Positions 13,096 through 26,200 of a DNA stretch of 64,000 bases are shown piece after piece. The stretch is taken from positions 24,073,318 through 24,137,317 of the forward strand of contig CM074188.1 of NCBI GenBank assembly GCA_037179385.1, given 5' to 3'. Position 1 is the first letter of the stretch, and each line of letters begins with the position of its first letter. Under the pieces are notes generated by a model that was not told the DNA's origin, did no database searches, and saw only the letters and a list, made by a program, of their open reading frames with translations. The position numbers and the translations under genes were made by a program. This stretch comes from Holothuria scabra (taxonomy: Eukaryota; Echinodermata; Holothuroidea; Aspidochirotida; Holothuriidae).

Positions 13096-15659
13096 ATATG
13101 CAAACTTACAAGTATAACAACATTACCTTGACATTTTGTAATATTACCTGCATTTTAATCTTAAAGTATAACATCGAGCAATCGGAAATAACAAAGTATA
13201 TTATTTTGGTAAACAATATCCGGTTTATTTGTATGTACTAAAGCAGTGGCGTACGCAGGATTTCTCTGAAGGGGGGGGGGGGGGTCATGCAGTATGGTCT
13301 AAGGGGAGGGGTGTCCGGAAATTATTTGACGTTTTCAAGTAGCCTACATGCAAAATGGTGCAACATTTTCGACTTTGACAGGAACGGTGTTTAAGTTTGA
13401 ATCGTGGTGGTTCATGAGGATAAAACTGAAACTTTTGTGTCTTTACATGCACTCTTATGCCATTTATGCTACCTTACGAAGTAAAACTTGTCATTAAATT
13501 TGCACACTTTTAGAAGTCCAAATAAAAGAGCATTGATCGGTATTTGTGGTTTTTCTTGGTCACAAAATGTTATTTTTTGTCATAAAGATTATCTAAGCGG
13601 AGCGCCACCGTTGGTTGGCGCGGAGCGTAGAGAAAATTTGGAAAAATCAGACCCCTTAGATGGCCGGAAATAGCATTTTCCAGGCTAATACGAAGAATCT
13701 AGCCAGTCGCTTTCTTCTTTTGTCGTTTGCAATAAAATGCTCACTTCAAAATATGTTCGCAAACTGCAAAGTGATCAGAGAGTTAAGAGCTAATTTTACT
13801 CCAAAAATGTAATTTTGCCCAAAAGACCGAGCGAAGCGCCACCATTGGCTGGCGCGGAGCGTAAAGAAAATTTCGAAAAATCAGGCCCCTCAGATGGTTA
13901 AAATAGCGTATTTATGCTCGTATAGAGAATCTAAACATGTAGTCTTTTTTATCGATGCCACCAGTGGGAAATAGAGTCTACCTTTTTAAGTAAAAATTGG
14001 AATTTGACAGAATTTGCCTAGCTCTGTTTGTAGGAATAAAAAAATTGGCATCACTGAAAGACCTTGCAAGGACAATCCTTCCCTTTTGAAAAATTTTGAA
14101 AAATTGGGTGTCCTTATAAGCATTCTGGTGCCACATATGCTATCTTTTGAAGTAAAATCTGTGTTAATAAAGTTAGACTACGTACTTTTAAGAACAAAGA
14201 AAAAATGGCATCAGTGAGGGGGGCATGGCCCAATGGTCTCCTCTTCGCACGACACTAAGGAGGCCTAATAGTGGCTCGATCACACAGGATATCCTGTGAG
14301 AAAAGCAGTCTGTTATGTGTAGAAGGCCACAAGGTACTCATTGTCCATTTATTGATACACTCAAAGTGAGCAGAAAGCTATTTTCCCGAACTAGCTTGTA
14401 AGGATTAGGCTAAGTAACAAAATCTAAGTGTGCCAACGGTTCCCGTTAATTCTAATTTCTAGATTAACTTTAAGTTTATCGTTGGCCATGGATTGTTTCA
14501 GCCCGATCCATCGTTATGTACACAGAGTAAAATCGTACAGCTACTGCTAGCTTGTAGAAGAACATAACAACCTCGGGGGTCTACGGTAGTGACTTGTCAG
14601 TTTTCACATCCTTTTACTGATGAATTCCCAAAGTATCACCTGAATAACAGCTTCCTGTGCACTGAAATGCACTGATCATAACCCCCGTGCGTATACAAGC
14701 ACAAGAGAACATGCAATCTGCTACGCGACGAGGGCATTTCAGTGGAACACGAATTGGACCGGTTCCTGAGACACTGACGAAATCTGAGTTAATTTGTTGC
14801 ATGAAAATACGAATTATGTATTTGAAATGTCTCACAATTTCTTATTCTAACAAAAATTCTGAGAAATTTTTGTGAAATTTTTGTAATAATAAGAAGATTC
14901 ATCAAATTTCCCCATTTTCATCAAATTTCCCCAAAAATTTTTCCAGGGGGGCAACTTGCCCCCCCTGCCCCCCCCCAGTAGCTACGCCACTGTCTTCGTA
15001 GCTCTGTTATACCTCATACCATGTACCTTGTCCCATCTCCTTTCACGTGGGGGAAGTGCAGTGGTTTTAGAGGAGGTCTAAAAAATGAAATAAAAAACCT
15101 GAAGGACTGAAGTAATTGGATGGATGATCATGAACTTATTTTTTCTTTTGTAAAACTGTTTTAATAAACATCGGAATCGATTTTCCATCACTTCTCCCTA
15201 GCCCTGTTAGTCCCCATTCCATGTTGTCCCATCTTCAAACCGTGCCCTCAAGATCACCCATAACCAAGACCTGTGGTGCAGACAAGGGAGATGAAAGTTT
15301 CATGTGCAGACGTAACCAAGGGTGGCACGAGCAGGGGGCCGTGGCCATGGGCCAGGTTGGGGAAGGCTACCTTCCCCCGTCATCCACAAGATCCAATTTC
15401 GTCGGGGAGCCTTCATCTATAGGTCTACGATAAAAGATACAAGCCCGATTAACTCCAGTCTCCCGAGCGATCTTCTTGATCTTGCTAACTAGGAGACCAT
15501 TTACTTCAAGGAAACGCATACAATTCCCACTTTTTCTTACAACCAGAATGCAAGGCATTCATACTCGCGAATGAAGGTGGTCTTTACCGGTTCTAGTGAT
15601 ATTAACAAAAAGCTGCTAAACTCAGCAACTCCCAGACGGCAGTAGGTTCCATTTTTAGA

Positions 15660-15745
15660 TTCGTTGGTATGATACGACCTGGGAATCGAACCCATGCCTT
15701 CCGCGTGTTAGGGGGATGCTCTACCGTTAGACCAAACACGTGATT
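15660..15745 (-). repeat. tRNA-derived SINE head
   Basis: On the minus strand it reads GTTTGGTCTAACGGTAGAGC (A box), a tRNA-like middle and GGGTTCGATTCCCAGGTC (excellent B box), then ATCATACCAA and ...AAAAATGGAACCTACTGC, the same body as the SINE at 49628. Acceptor-stem pairing is absent, so it is not called a tRNA gene. Confidence 0.7.
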
Positions 15746-15759
15746 TTTTTATAATGAGG

Positions 15760-18394
15760 AGGTTTGCGCATTTCGGAAAAATATATCAGTGTTGAAAATT
15801 TAGTGATGGGAGGTGAGGGAAATAGAAATATTTATGATACAAGCTCGAGTTTTAGAAAAGTGTATGTGAGTGAAACGTATATATAATGTTGAAATTGACT
15901 GAATAAAACAAGTAGTGGATGATATTATCTACTAGATCTAGAAAATAGACGTGTTAAGATTGCAGAAGGATTATTTTATTAATAGTATCCGGCCGTAGTC
16001 AAAACTGTCAGAATGTCACGCATATTGTTGGAAGTTCAAAATATCAAAATTTCCTCACGAATGAGAATTTCAATATCTTTTAACTTCCTTAGTGTTCTCA
16101 GTATTGTTCGATGGCAGTGCTTATTACGGTTCGACAGTTCACCCGGACCACTTGTGATCGCAAGATCACCAACAAAGCAAGCATATGCTTCCAGATCAGA
16201 AGAGATGTAACTTAGCTATGGTCTTGGCTAATGAGGTTTAAGGGTATGAGAGAGATAACTACGCAGTCTTTTGTTTTGCTACTCCTCATCAGAGATCTCT
16301 TTTCCCATTCCTACTATAATTGTCAACAACAAAAAGAGTATAGAATTTCTCACCGGCCTCCTCTTTGGTTGGTTAAGAGCGCAGCTTGTGGTCTTTTCCC
16401 TTACAGTACGGTTGCTCAAAGGAACCGTTGCAAATTTGTCTTACAAGATTGCTAAATCTAATGATACCATACCGTCAAGTACAGCCACCAATGAAAAAAA
16501 AACTAATGTGATAATATTTACAAAATTCAGAACAAAAAAACTTGGTTTGATGTTGACTAAGTTATTTAGATGCGGTTAAGCATACAGGTATATAGCTCCT
16601 GCGCATGGCACATTTGAATTTCAACTGAAGCACATCAAAATCTCGAAATGGCTTTTTCAAGCCACGGTTTCAATAGATATCATCAACTGTATCATATGTC
16701 GTTCGGCTGATCATGTGGTTACCGGCAAAGCAAGCGCCTATTCGTAAGGGCGATTCATGTTTCAGTTGAAACGTCTAGGTCAGAAGAAAACTACGCATAT
16801 TGCGCAATTTTCGCATCCGGGAGACTGCGTTATCTTATCCGTTCTCTATTCCTAACCCTCTGTGACGGTCTTCAGTTCTGAACAAAATAAAATATAACTT
16901 TAGTTTGTCGCTCTTGTTACAGTTATAAGTTGCCTCATTATGAAAAGAAATCCCCCGTTCAATGTTTTTCTTGAAACAACGCCTAAACTTTTAAGTCAAC
17001 AGGTTGCTCGGATGTTTCAAACTGTAAGAAAAGAAGGGTAACGACCATGTCATAAAGAACTTCAGTTGACAAAAACTATAGAAAGGGCTCCTGAGAGCCC
17101 TATACAGTCGTTCCAAGAACCATGTGATTGAAATATCCCTCAAGTAATATGCCTCAACGTGTAATGAAACCAGAGACATTCTTAAATATATTATCTGTTT
17201 TGATGGTTAACTCCTTTTATTTACAAAGACTTACAAAGTAACAAAACCAACAAGGTACAGATTGAAAACACTGTAAGAAGTCCATAAAGCGACTGCTATA
17301 CTTCGCATTCGCTCGTAATAAAAACTGAATTGAGGTTGTTCAGGTGCATGTAGTGCCCAATGGTTTGCTATCTGTCCAGACGGACAGCCAAATTCGGGCA
17401 ACGGTAATAAAAATCGGCCAGCCCGTTTTCAGTTACACTGAATGGTAAACAGTAGTGTGAAAATAATCAAAATATCTCCCCACAAGTCTGATTGAAAATT
17501 CATTTTAAGCCACCTTGTAACGTGACATATTTTTAAAGACGCTCGGTTGGAAGTAAAATCATTTATAGTACGGAGTTCGGGCCGTCACAGAATATTTTTT
17601 CAACTGAGTGGACCTTTCAATTGAATGCAACGGAGAGTCTTAGTAGGGTAAAAAACATTAGCATGTCTTCGATTGCGTAGTTTTACCCCGAGAAGAGAAA
17701 ACTCCAGTTTTATATTTGCTCATCGCCAGTTGTCGGGGCCTCGAAATGCTGGGTCCCCTGTCGGGCAAAACCTGGCGCCACTCCTAGTTTTAATGAATTA
17801 TTAATGTATCTGCTTTAAGTTAAGGCAAGTTTATTTACCTTTACCTATATGGCATTATAAAAAGGGGAAGAGCTCTCCCTTTTGGGTTCTCAGTCAGGAA
17901 GTTTTTTCTGTTGGCGTAAGCACCGCAATATTTCAAAAGCGTGTACAGGAATAACTTTTTTCCAAAGTCTGAAAGTCCCTTCGACTCTTTCACTCTTAAA
18001 ACACCGGGGTTAAATTTAAACAGGATCGGTGGTGTATTTACTCCAACACAATCCTTGTTAAATTTCCTAGTTAAACTAACTTAAATCCTAGTTACTTTAA
18101 CCAGAACGTGTTAGTTTAACCAGAATTTGCATTAAAATGTAACCAGGGCTGTGTATGAGTAAACAGACTTGGCGAAACCAAGCAAATACTCCCGAACAGC
18201 CGAATATGTTGTGCTACCCGGAGAAGCTTAGTCCTCGAAAGAATCTGAACAGCTCAGGAAACACTTCGCCATTACGTCACAATTGTTATTGAACAGGCAC
18301 GTGTTCATCTCAGTATTTTGTCTTTAATTTAATGTTTGAACTGTTGAAGGTGAATATGGGATGTGCAGAGTTACAAACTAGGTTTGTTTAGATT
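15760..18394. other. No gene recognised
   Basis: Short open frames on both strands without recognisable domains. AAAGCAAGC words recur at 16170 and 16725, hinting at a diverged duplication. Confidence 0.3.
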
Positions 18395-19776
18395 CAGTGG
18401 TGTACACCGGATTTCTCCGAAGGGGGGGGGGGGCATGCAGTATGTTGAGTGATCGTTTGCCTGGGGAGGGGTCTTAGGGGGGGGTGGAAATTTTTGGGCC
18501 TTTTGAAGGGGCCTAGATGCAAAATGGTGCAAGATTTTTGACTTTAACAGGAACAGTGTTAAGAGTTGAATTGTAGTGGTTCATGAGGATAAAACTGAAA
18601 ATTTTGTGTCTTTACATGCAATCTAACGCCATTTACGCTACCTTTCGAAGTAAAATTTGTATTTTAAATTTGCATACTTTTAGGAGCCAAAATAATAAAA
18701 TCGATCGGCATAGGCGAACGGGAGTATTTCAGTTTGTGTTTTTTTTTCTTGGCCACAAAACGTCATGTTGCTATAAACACTATTCTAAGCAGAGCGCCAC
18801 CACTGGTTGGTGCGGAGCGTGCACTAAATTTCGAAAAATCAGACCCTTCAGATGGCCGGAAATAGCACTTTCCAGACTTATACGAAGAATCTAACGAGTC
18901 GGTATCTTCATTTGTGTTTTGCAATAAAATGCTCACTTCAAAATAAGGTCGCAAACTGCAAAGAGATCAGAAACTTTTTAAAAAAAATACTTTGACCCGA
19001 AAATGTAATTTTGCCCGAAAGACTGTCTTAGCAGAGCGCCACCGTTAGTTGGCGCGGAGCGTAGAGAAAATTTTGAAAAACTGCAACCCCTCAGGCGGCC
19101 GAAAATTGCGTTTTCATGCTTGGAAAGAGAATCTAAACAATTCTTATGTTTAGCTATTGTTTGCTATAACAAAAGAAAAAAATCAGCAACATGCTAAGTG
19201 ATCAGAATATTACCACATAAAATGTTATCCCACTGTTATATAAATGGTCTTGATTCTTTCCAGGGAAACTATACAACGGAATTAAAAATATGCTAATGCT
19301 TGAATGCTAATGATGAATTTATAAAATTGTTTGTGACTGCTCGAACTTCCGACTGCTAGTCAATGATTTTACCCCTTACATCTCTTGCACGATAAATGGC
19401 AAATTATTGCTCACCGCACCTGAACCCTCCACTTCCATGCCCCCGTCACTTACGTCATGCCGGCCGCTAAAGATTTCTTATAAAGGTAGGTGTCCTAGAA
19501 GCAATCGGTACCACCAGGAAGTTACAGAGTCTACCTTTTCAAGTAAAATTTTGAAATGACGAAATTTGCCTATTTTTAGGAATAAGAAAATGGGATCACT
19601 TAGGGGGCCGTGCAGAGACAATCCTTCCCATCTGAAAATTTTTGAGAAATTTGGTGTCTTTACATGCAATCTGGTGCCTCATGTGCTACCTTTTGAAGTA
19701 AAATCTGTTTTACTAAAGTAGGGCTATGCATTTTTAGGATAAAAATTGGCCCAGTGCCCCCCTTCTTACGCCACTG
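18395..19776 (+). mobile_element. hAT-like element equal to the inner unit of the composite family, standing alone
   Basis: 1382 bases, ends CAGTGGTGTACACCGGATTTC and CTTCTTACGCCACTG. The inside matches the inner part of 11612-14992 and 39713-41678 (for example AAATGGTGCAAGATTTT and CATGAGGATAAAACTGAAA). Flanking octamers tttagatt and gtaaggtt agree at 5 of 8 positions, so the target duplication is only suggestive. Two internal GCGCCACC..GCGGAGCG units start near 18790 and 19033. Confidence 0.75.
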
Positions 19777-19782
19777 GTAAGG

Positions 19783-19914
19783 TTGGATGGGGTTTTACGG
19801 CCCAGTTTCCAACCAATTGGTTCAAGTCGAGCCCGCTACAGCCTTTTTTCAGTTGTGGCTCACTGGCTTGTTTTCCCCATTCCTTTGCTTATGCTGAGCA
19901 CCAAGCACAGTGGC
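19783..19914 (-). repeat. tRNA-derived SINE body and tail, inverted
   Basis: Reverse complement of the SINE at 49628: CCAACCAATTGGTTCAAGTCGAGCC (tail) and CTTATGCTGAGCACCAAGC (body). Directly followed by a MITE that appears to have cut it. Confidence 0.6.
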
Positions 19915-20175
19915 TATAGACGAATCCGGACAGATTGTGATGGTCTGATTTTAGTCGGCCATTACTGGGGTCCATTACCTTTAATCTTTAAATTTCCTTC
20001 CTTACCATTTCCATTGATGGTTGTACACTGTAGTTTATCTTGATTTTCTCAACTTCACTGAATGTGAGGATTTGAAATTCACGTAGACAATAAATGAAGA
20101 CGATTAAAGACTGATGGACCCCACTAATGGCTGCCTACAGTCACTAAAAACAAGCGCTAATCGGATTCGTCTATA
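19915..20175 (+). mobile_element. TATAGACGAATC-type MITE, copy 1
   Basis: 261 bases, ends TATAGACGAATCCGGAC and GATTCGTCTATA. Shares GGTCTGATTTTAGTCGGCC and AATGAAGACGATT with the other five copies. TA-rich ends suggest a TA target duplication (Tc1/mariner-like), but this is not proven. Confidence 0.85.
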
Positions 20176-23100
20176 GGTCTCGTTTCAAACTAGATGTACT
20201 AGTACTGGTAATATTACTGCATGGTTTCAGCTGGCTTGGTAATGTCAAAAGAGTGTAATAAGTTAAAGAAAATGTCAATTTTGACTGTAATACTTGAATA
20301 TAGCTAGACATGTCATTTGCCTTGTCAGAATCTTCCACTATGAGAACTTAAAGTGTCAGTACATCTGCCTCGTTTTAGAGAGGTCACTAGGGCTACGAGA
20401 AGCGACAAAATAATATTGAGATCTGTCGATATAATGAGATTTCCTTAGTGATGCATGACAATATCGCAAACTTCGGGGTACATCTGGTTCCCAACTGTGC
20501 ATCCAATTTTTCTTAATCCAAAGCATTTCCTCGTAAAAGTTGGTTGGACCGAGGTGCGCATGGCGTGGGACTTTCGCTTATGTTTTGTGAACATCCAAGA
20601 CTTCCTCCTGCGTAAGGGTAACAAGTAGGGCATATTTTAGTAAAGGGTATTTCCGGGATTTTAAGAATACGACTCGTCCATTTCTTTCACGTAGGGTGCT
20701 TGCCTTATTACAACTGGAAGCCAAAAAAAAAAAAAAAAAAACATGAATTCAGGTATCTTCGTAACAGATCTGTTGCCGTTTGTAACCAACCGGCGGACAA
20801 TGTCTGGTTGTTTTTGATTTATTGTACCTTCAAGAGGACAGATGTGACGGGGTTCTAGTCTTGTTTTTATTAAGATTGCTGCTGTTAGGCCTAAATTCCT
20901 TTTTATCAATTCGCTAGTTTGAGAAAAATCTCTAAGGGTAGAAAAATCATTATTAACTTTCAGAGATAACGTCATCCCAACTTCTACTTTATGGTGTATA
21001 AGTCTTTAATTTCTTTCAAATTTCGCTCTTGTGGCCATTTCAAGTTGGGTTGAGAACTGCTATAACCTACCTTATATTGCAAAAAGTTTGTTCAAACGTG
21101 GAAATAATGACGTTATCCTTTGCCACACGGCTGCATAGGCACCCTTGGTCAAGGGCAACCTGTATTAGCCCAGTTCAGTTCTCCCAAGAGTGCTGCGGTC
21201 CGGTCTCTTTGGGACTTCGGATTTTGTTTGGTTGTAGTTGCGTGTAAATAGTGTATATACTGTAAATGCTGTAGATAATAGCGAGTGGACTCGGCCTCGT
21301 GCCCCTTTGGGATTGTGGCCCTTCAGGCCAGTCATTGTTTTTGGTAGTGGTGATGGTGGTTTGGTCTGATGTTTTTCGTGTTTTTGTTTTGTGTTTTTGG
21401 AGTGATGTTTTCTGGTGTTGTCTTTCCCTTTGGGTGTCTGTGGCAGCTCGGGAGCAATGTTGGTGGTTTTTGTTGCGTTTGTAATCGAGGGTGTTCTTCG
21501 TGTTCGGGGTTTTGGTTGTTGGCCATACGTAATTCGTGTAGATGGTTTTGCCGTGTCCGCTTTTACTGAACACGTGGAAAGAAAAATTGTCAAAAGTTTT
21601 CAAAGCAATAAGTTGGTCGGGGTTGTTGTAGATATTAACTACAGAAATGTTTGTTTTGCTGGATTAATGTAAATAAGTTTTTAATAGGCTAGTTAATTCT
21701 TGTGGTTTGTCAGGTCCGGTTTTGGGGTCTTTCTGTTTGTTAGTGTCCGTTTTCATGCACTTTCAAAGCAACCTTGCTTTCTAGTGGCTAGTTGTCATAG
21801 CGCGATCTTTCCAGTCCTCGACGTTTTATAATTTTGGCATATATTTGATTGGTATTTCATTTATTTCTTTTTATTTCATTATATTTGTTTTTGTAGTTTC
21901 GAGATAATTTTCTGTGTTCAGTCTATTTGTCACTTGTTTTCGTCAGGTCAGAGGTTGGCGGAACATTATGAAAAATCTTTTGTCTTTGTCTTAAATTACG
22001 TAACATATTCTCATTTTCTTGCTCAGTCGTTAAGGGTCTTGAGAATTTTAGTACCCCTGGTTTCATGACCCCAATATTTTTTTTATGGGGGACATCATAC
22101 CAAATGTGCCCCCAATATTTCAATCATGAAGAAAATTTGGGTTGTTTTTTCCAGTTTTGTTGTAATAAGTAGTCTAGTGAATACATCTTTCAACTTTTGT
22201 TTCATGAAGTCTTCCAATTTCTGTTTTTGTAAAGTTATGAATTTGCTCTACGCGCGCTTTCTCTTCAGCTGCAATTCGTTTAAAAAATTTAGCATCATGC
22301 AGCTTCAGGTATGCTGTTTGCATGAAAGTTAAGTTTTCATAGACAAATCATGGATGTTTCGTGTGGGATTTACTCTACCTGAACAAATTTTGAATCGATA
22401 AAACGATCTCTTCTCCCTTTGCAGCTGTTTGGGAGTTTTTTTTTTATTCAGCAACAAAGGGGATGGCAAGTTATATTTTGGAAATGCACCCACTGACGTC
22501 AATTTTTTACACCATAAAATTTTTACGGAATTGACCATGCCCACCCAACACATTTGAGCCAAGATTGACGCCACTTATTCTTATAATTCTTTACATTAGG
22601 TGCATTTCAAAGTGATTTGATTTAAAAAAAAATGTCACACCTGAATAGTTGTGGGCAGAGATGGAGCGTTCATTGTAGTGGGGCGATATTCGGCTCGGCT
22701 AAACCAAGATGTGGACATGTAACAAGCAAACCTGAAGGGGTGGGTGGTGGGGGTGGGGGTGTGGACACTTTCCTCACATTTTGGAAATACACTCATTGGC
22801 TACAGATTTTTACACACGAAAATTTTTGACGGAAGTGGCCATGCCCTAAGCTTGCATTCGAATAAAGATCGAAGTTTCTGTATTCATGTAATTCTTTAAC
22901 TTAAGGAACACCTCAAGGTGACTCCGTACGGTGTGTCACAGTTGAATAATTGATTTATCATGTGACAGACAATAAAACATTACACATATGGAGCTACCAA
23001 CACGGAGTTGCCATTCACATCCAACAAGCCAACAGTAACGCAATATAAATCCTTAAATTACGCAAGTATCATGAACAAGCATTGAAATGTGTGAAGCCGA

Positions 23101-24105
23101 AGCTGTAATTGAAGTGATAGCATATGTCTTCAGTTCAAGACTTTTTGTTAACTTTGTTTTCCAACATTCTGGTCAATACGATTCTATTAATTTCTTTGTT
23201 CCCAGCCAATTGTTTAAATTATCGACTTTGAAAAACGATCAGCTTCCCTTACCAAACTGAAGTAACTTGCAAGTTATTACGAGATAAATGCACTGATTAA
23301 ATTTTAAAACAAAACCAATTTACTAGATGTACTATACAGAATTATAAGTTTGAATGCCAAAGAATTTTACAGAATTGCTCATCAAAATTCATCAGAATTA
23401 TTTCAAGGGTTTTAAGTTACGATAGAAACCACCAGATCTCGACGCGTTACACTTTGGAAAAGTCAAAAGTATGAGAACCAATCTAAAATTTTCACAACAG
23501 GTTTTGATCAAGCCAGCAAATCTTTCACCCGAATTTCTGGTCTTTCTTAAAAAGTACAAGATCAGGACAAACTGAAATGTCCAATTTCTGATGATGCTCA
23601 ACCACGGACTTACAATATATATATGAAACAAAGCATACTGCACTAAATTTCTTGTTAAACAGTGCGCATCGCCCCTAAAACAATGTTATAACCTTCCCAT
23701 TTAGTTTGTTTTATTACTATAAGTAAATTAATTGGTTGAAAAAGAATGCATCCTCGATACTTTTATCGCTTGAAAAAAATCTTAATTTGAATCAAGGCAA
23801 TGACAAATTAAAAAGTCTCTCTCCTAATGAAACACCTGAGCCACAAAGGTAATACTCGCGTTATCATAACAGCACCGCCTAGGCGTTTTAAGTCAGAAAC
23901 AATTTATCAAGCTTGTGATTGCTCAATATAGGCATCAGCTTCAATCTTTACTCCAGGGATCGAGGAGACGAGGGAGGCTGGGGCTTTCTTTTTCTGTCAT
24001 AGGCTTTATGGGACGCCTGACATTGTTATTATATTGTTGAACATATTGGGACGCTTTGGTGATTACCCCCCCCCCCCCCCACTTCAAAATTCGTTTCGCG
24101 TCCTC
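20176..24105. other. No gene recognised; weak repeats
   Basis: At about 22440-22620 and 22770-22920 two diverged copies share TTTTGGAAATRCAC, ATTTTTACAC and GGCCATGCCC words, probably an old duplication. Long antisense frames at 21165-21603 come from T/G-rich sequence and show no domain. Confidence 0.35.
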
Positions 24106-24110
24106 AACAA

Positions 24111-24368
24111 CAAATCCGGACAGACAAGTAATGGTCTGATTTTAGTCGGACATGACTGGGGTCCATTACCCTCAAGTTTTCCAATTTCCTTGCTTACCCG
24201 TATCATGGATGATCGTAAACTGAAATACTACTTGATTTCCTCAATTGTACCGAATATGAGGGTTTGAAATTACATGTATATAATAAATGAAGACGATTTT
24301 AAGCTAATGGACCCCACTTGTGGCTGCCTACAGTCGTTAAACACAAGCGCTGATCGGATTCGTCTGTA
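24111..24368 (+). mobile_element. TATAGACGAATC-type MITE, copy 2
   Basis: Same family as copy 1; the left terminus is eroded (CAAATCCGGACAG), the right end is GATCGGATTCGTCTGTA. Preceded by a poly-C run. Confidence 0.75.
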
Positions 24369-24429
24369 CTCGAATGGCGGTACATGACCACTACCGCCAA
24401 AAATTGCTGTGTAAAAATCAATGGATTCT

Positions 24430-24632
24430 GGCGCCTTCGCTATGCAGTAGCTACGCCACTGCGCAGTGGCGGCGCCAGAATGCCGAAAGTGCGGGCAAAC
24501 TAAGGGCAAAGGTTTTTTCTGGGGGGGGGGGGGATTTCGTGAGGACTTTTTGAAGGGGGAGTATCCCTGGCCAACGATCCTTCAGCATACTGCATTCCGC
24601 CATTCAGAGAAATTCTGCGTATACCACTGACT
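24430..24632. repeat. Juxtaposed hAT-like termini
   Basis: 24443-24480 contains a hAT right end (GTAGCTACGCCACTG), two bases, then a hAT left end (CAGTGGCGGCGCC). A second right end, TTCTGCGTATACCACTG, finishes at about 24632 and matches the terminus of the inner hAT-type unit. No matching 8-base duplications were found, so this is a remnant or fusion of ends. Confidence 0.5.
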
Positions 24633-24944
24633 TTGTATCTTCGTTGACCTGAATCCCGAGGACCTTCCGAGTCAATTTTGACTGGAAAAATCTCATGGGC
24701 TATTAGTGATTAAAGTTTTTATGGATTTGAAATCATAATGAGGACAATGATACTTTTGCATTTCAGATTACTTTTCTCTAAATCAATTTCAGGGGGAAAC
24801 TCCTCCCCTCCATTCCATCGGCTATACAAAATTACATGAGAACTAAAGGTAATTGCACAGATCTTTAGCAACGAACAAGAATTTTCTCAAGATAAACCAG
24901 GGAGTTGCAGCAGAACTCCCTGGATAAACTAAAGTATCGGTAAT

Positions 24945-25090
24945 GGATCGACTGCATAGCCAAGTGGCTAGAACATTCGGATTGCAGCGTGCTCAGCATA
25001 AGCAATGAAGTAGGGACACCAAGTCAGTGTACCACAACTAGAAAAAAGGCCATGGCAGAGAACAATAGCCCGTAAAGCAAGGTCACCGTA
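24945..25090 (+). repeat. tRNA-derived SINE
   Basis: A-box-like ATAGCCAAGTGGCTAGAAC, then GTGCTCAGCATAAGCAATGAAG, the body word shared with 49628 and 19783. The B box is missing or degraded. Confidence 0.55.
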
Positions 25091-26055
25091 TAGAACACAA
25101 ACAGGTTGTTGTCAAATTTATTTTGCATTACGTTAAGGATAAAAATAAAAGTTAAAAAGAAAAAAAAACAGAAAAAAGCAAAGAATAACGGACGATTTTA
25201 CACACCTGGCTGGACCTAAATAGTCCTTACTTTCCAAGCGGAGGCTGTGAAGACTTGATAACTTAGAAAACACATTGTTTGTCACTAGACATATACGTAC
25301 CTATACTGTACTTCATTTCTTTTGGTGTATCCGACGATTCCTCTGGTTAATCAGATTTGGACTTCGTCTGTCCAGAATAAAGATTGTGTTCATAGGTTAC
25401 CTCGTCCAAATTTCCGAAATCTTTTGTCACTGTACCAAAAAGGACAAGAATCAGATTGTGAAGGTCTATGTCTGTTGTGTGCAATGTGTGATTACTGGTT
25501 AGCTGAATGCATCAAGTTGTTGGGTTTGCATGGATAACTAAATACTGCAGTAAATAGTGGATTCAGTGGATTCTTCAAAAATTTATCACAATTTGCTCGA
25601 TGTGACAAATAGATTCCATGAGAGTGGAAAGTTGTGCAAAACTAAAAACAGGTTTGTGTAAGGAGAATGGACGTTTTGATGTGGGTCTTTCGGACTCTTA
25701 AGTTAGCTTCTCCAGTAGTATCAAAGGACAGAAGCTCTGTCGAAGATAGAGCTTCTGTACCTAACATAGATGCACAAGGTACGAAAAGCAATCCTTTTCA
25801 AACAACAGAATAGCCTGTGCAGTGTAAAAAATTGTTGTGCATGTATACAATAGGTTAGGTTCGGTAAGGTTAATAAGATAGGTTTTTCGCCCCAACTTAT
25901 AACCAGGGAGGTGTAACTAGACTAATCACACCTCCCTGTTATAACATTCTGGTTTCAAACTTAACGGCGACAAGTAGACACGACCTTTTCTACTTATGCA
26001 AGGGGCCGCCCGAATTTTTATCCCTACTCCAATGTTTTTGCGGAGCATCACGAAC
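25091..26055. other. No gene recognised
   Basis: A-rich stretch at 25150-25185; an inverted word pair ACCAGGGAGGTGT and ACACCTCCCTGTT near 25902-25940 could form a small hairpin. Otherwise unremarkable. Confidence 0.3.
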
Positions 26056-26059
26056 AACG

Positions 26060-26200
26060 GCAGTAGCTAGGTCCTATTTTTAATGTCTTTGGTATGACCC
26101 TGCCTAGAATCAAACCCCGGGAGGAATCGACCTATAGGCATCGAACCATCAGAGTGAGAATCTGGTGCTCTACTAACTAGACCACATACTCGGCATGTAT
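26060..26200 (-). repeat. tRNA-derived SINE head
   Basis: On the minus strand GTGGTCTAGTTAGTAGAGCACC (A box) and GATGGTTCGATGCC / CGGGGTTTGATTCTAGG (B-box-like, partly duplicated), then GGGTCATACCAAAGACATT, the family linker. Confidence 0.65.

Larger units (their letters stand above)
11612..14992 (+). mobile_element. Composite non-autonomous hAT-like element containing a LINE insertion
   Basis: Starts CAGTGGCGTAGCTAGG, ends GTAGCTACGCCACTG, flanked by perfect 8-base duplications tcttcgta (11604-11611 and 14993-15000). Without the 1.38-kb LINE it is about 2.0 kb and matches 39713-41678 closely. The inner hAT-type unit spans about 13244-14256 with its CAGTGGCGTACGCAGG end intact. No transposase. 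Confidence 0.93.
11200..15230. repeat. Tandem repeat of about 200-bp units, split by a hAT-like insertion
   Basis: Three diverged units share GTCGGGGAAGG, GGGGAGGTCTGAAAATA, AATACACATCGGAATCGATTTTCAATCACTTCTT and AGCTCTGTTATACCTCAT. Units lie at about 11230-11450, 11450-11611 continuing at 14993, and 15036-15230. The hAT-like element 11612-14992 interrupts the second. Confidence 0.75.

Noticed and set aside
15660..15745. Functional tRNA gene
   Set aside because: Excellent A and B boxes but no acceptor stem, and it continues into the SINE body shared with other copies.
21165..21603. Two 142-codon overlapping minus-strand frames
   Set aside because: Low-complexity Thr/Lys/Pro composition from T/G-rich sequence, two frames equally open, no recognisable family.
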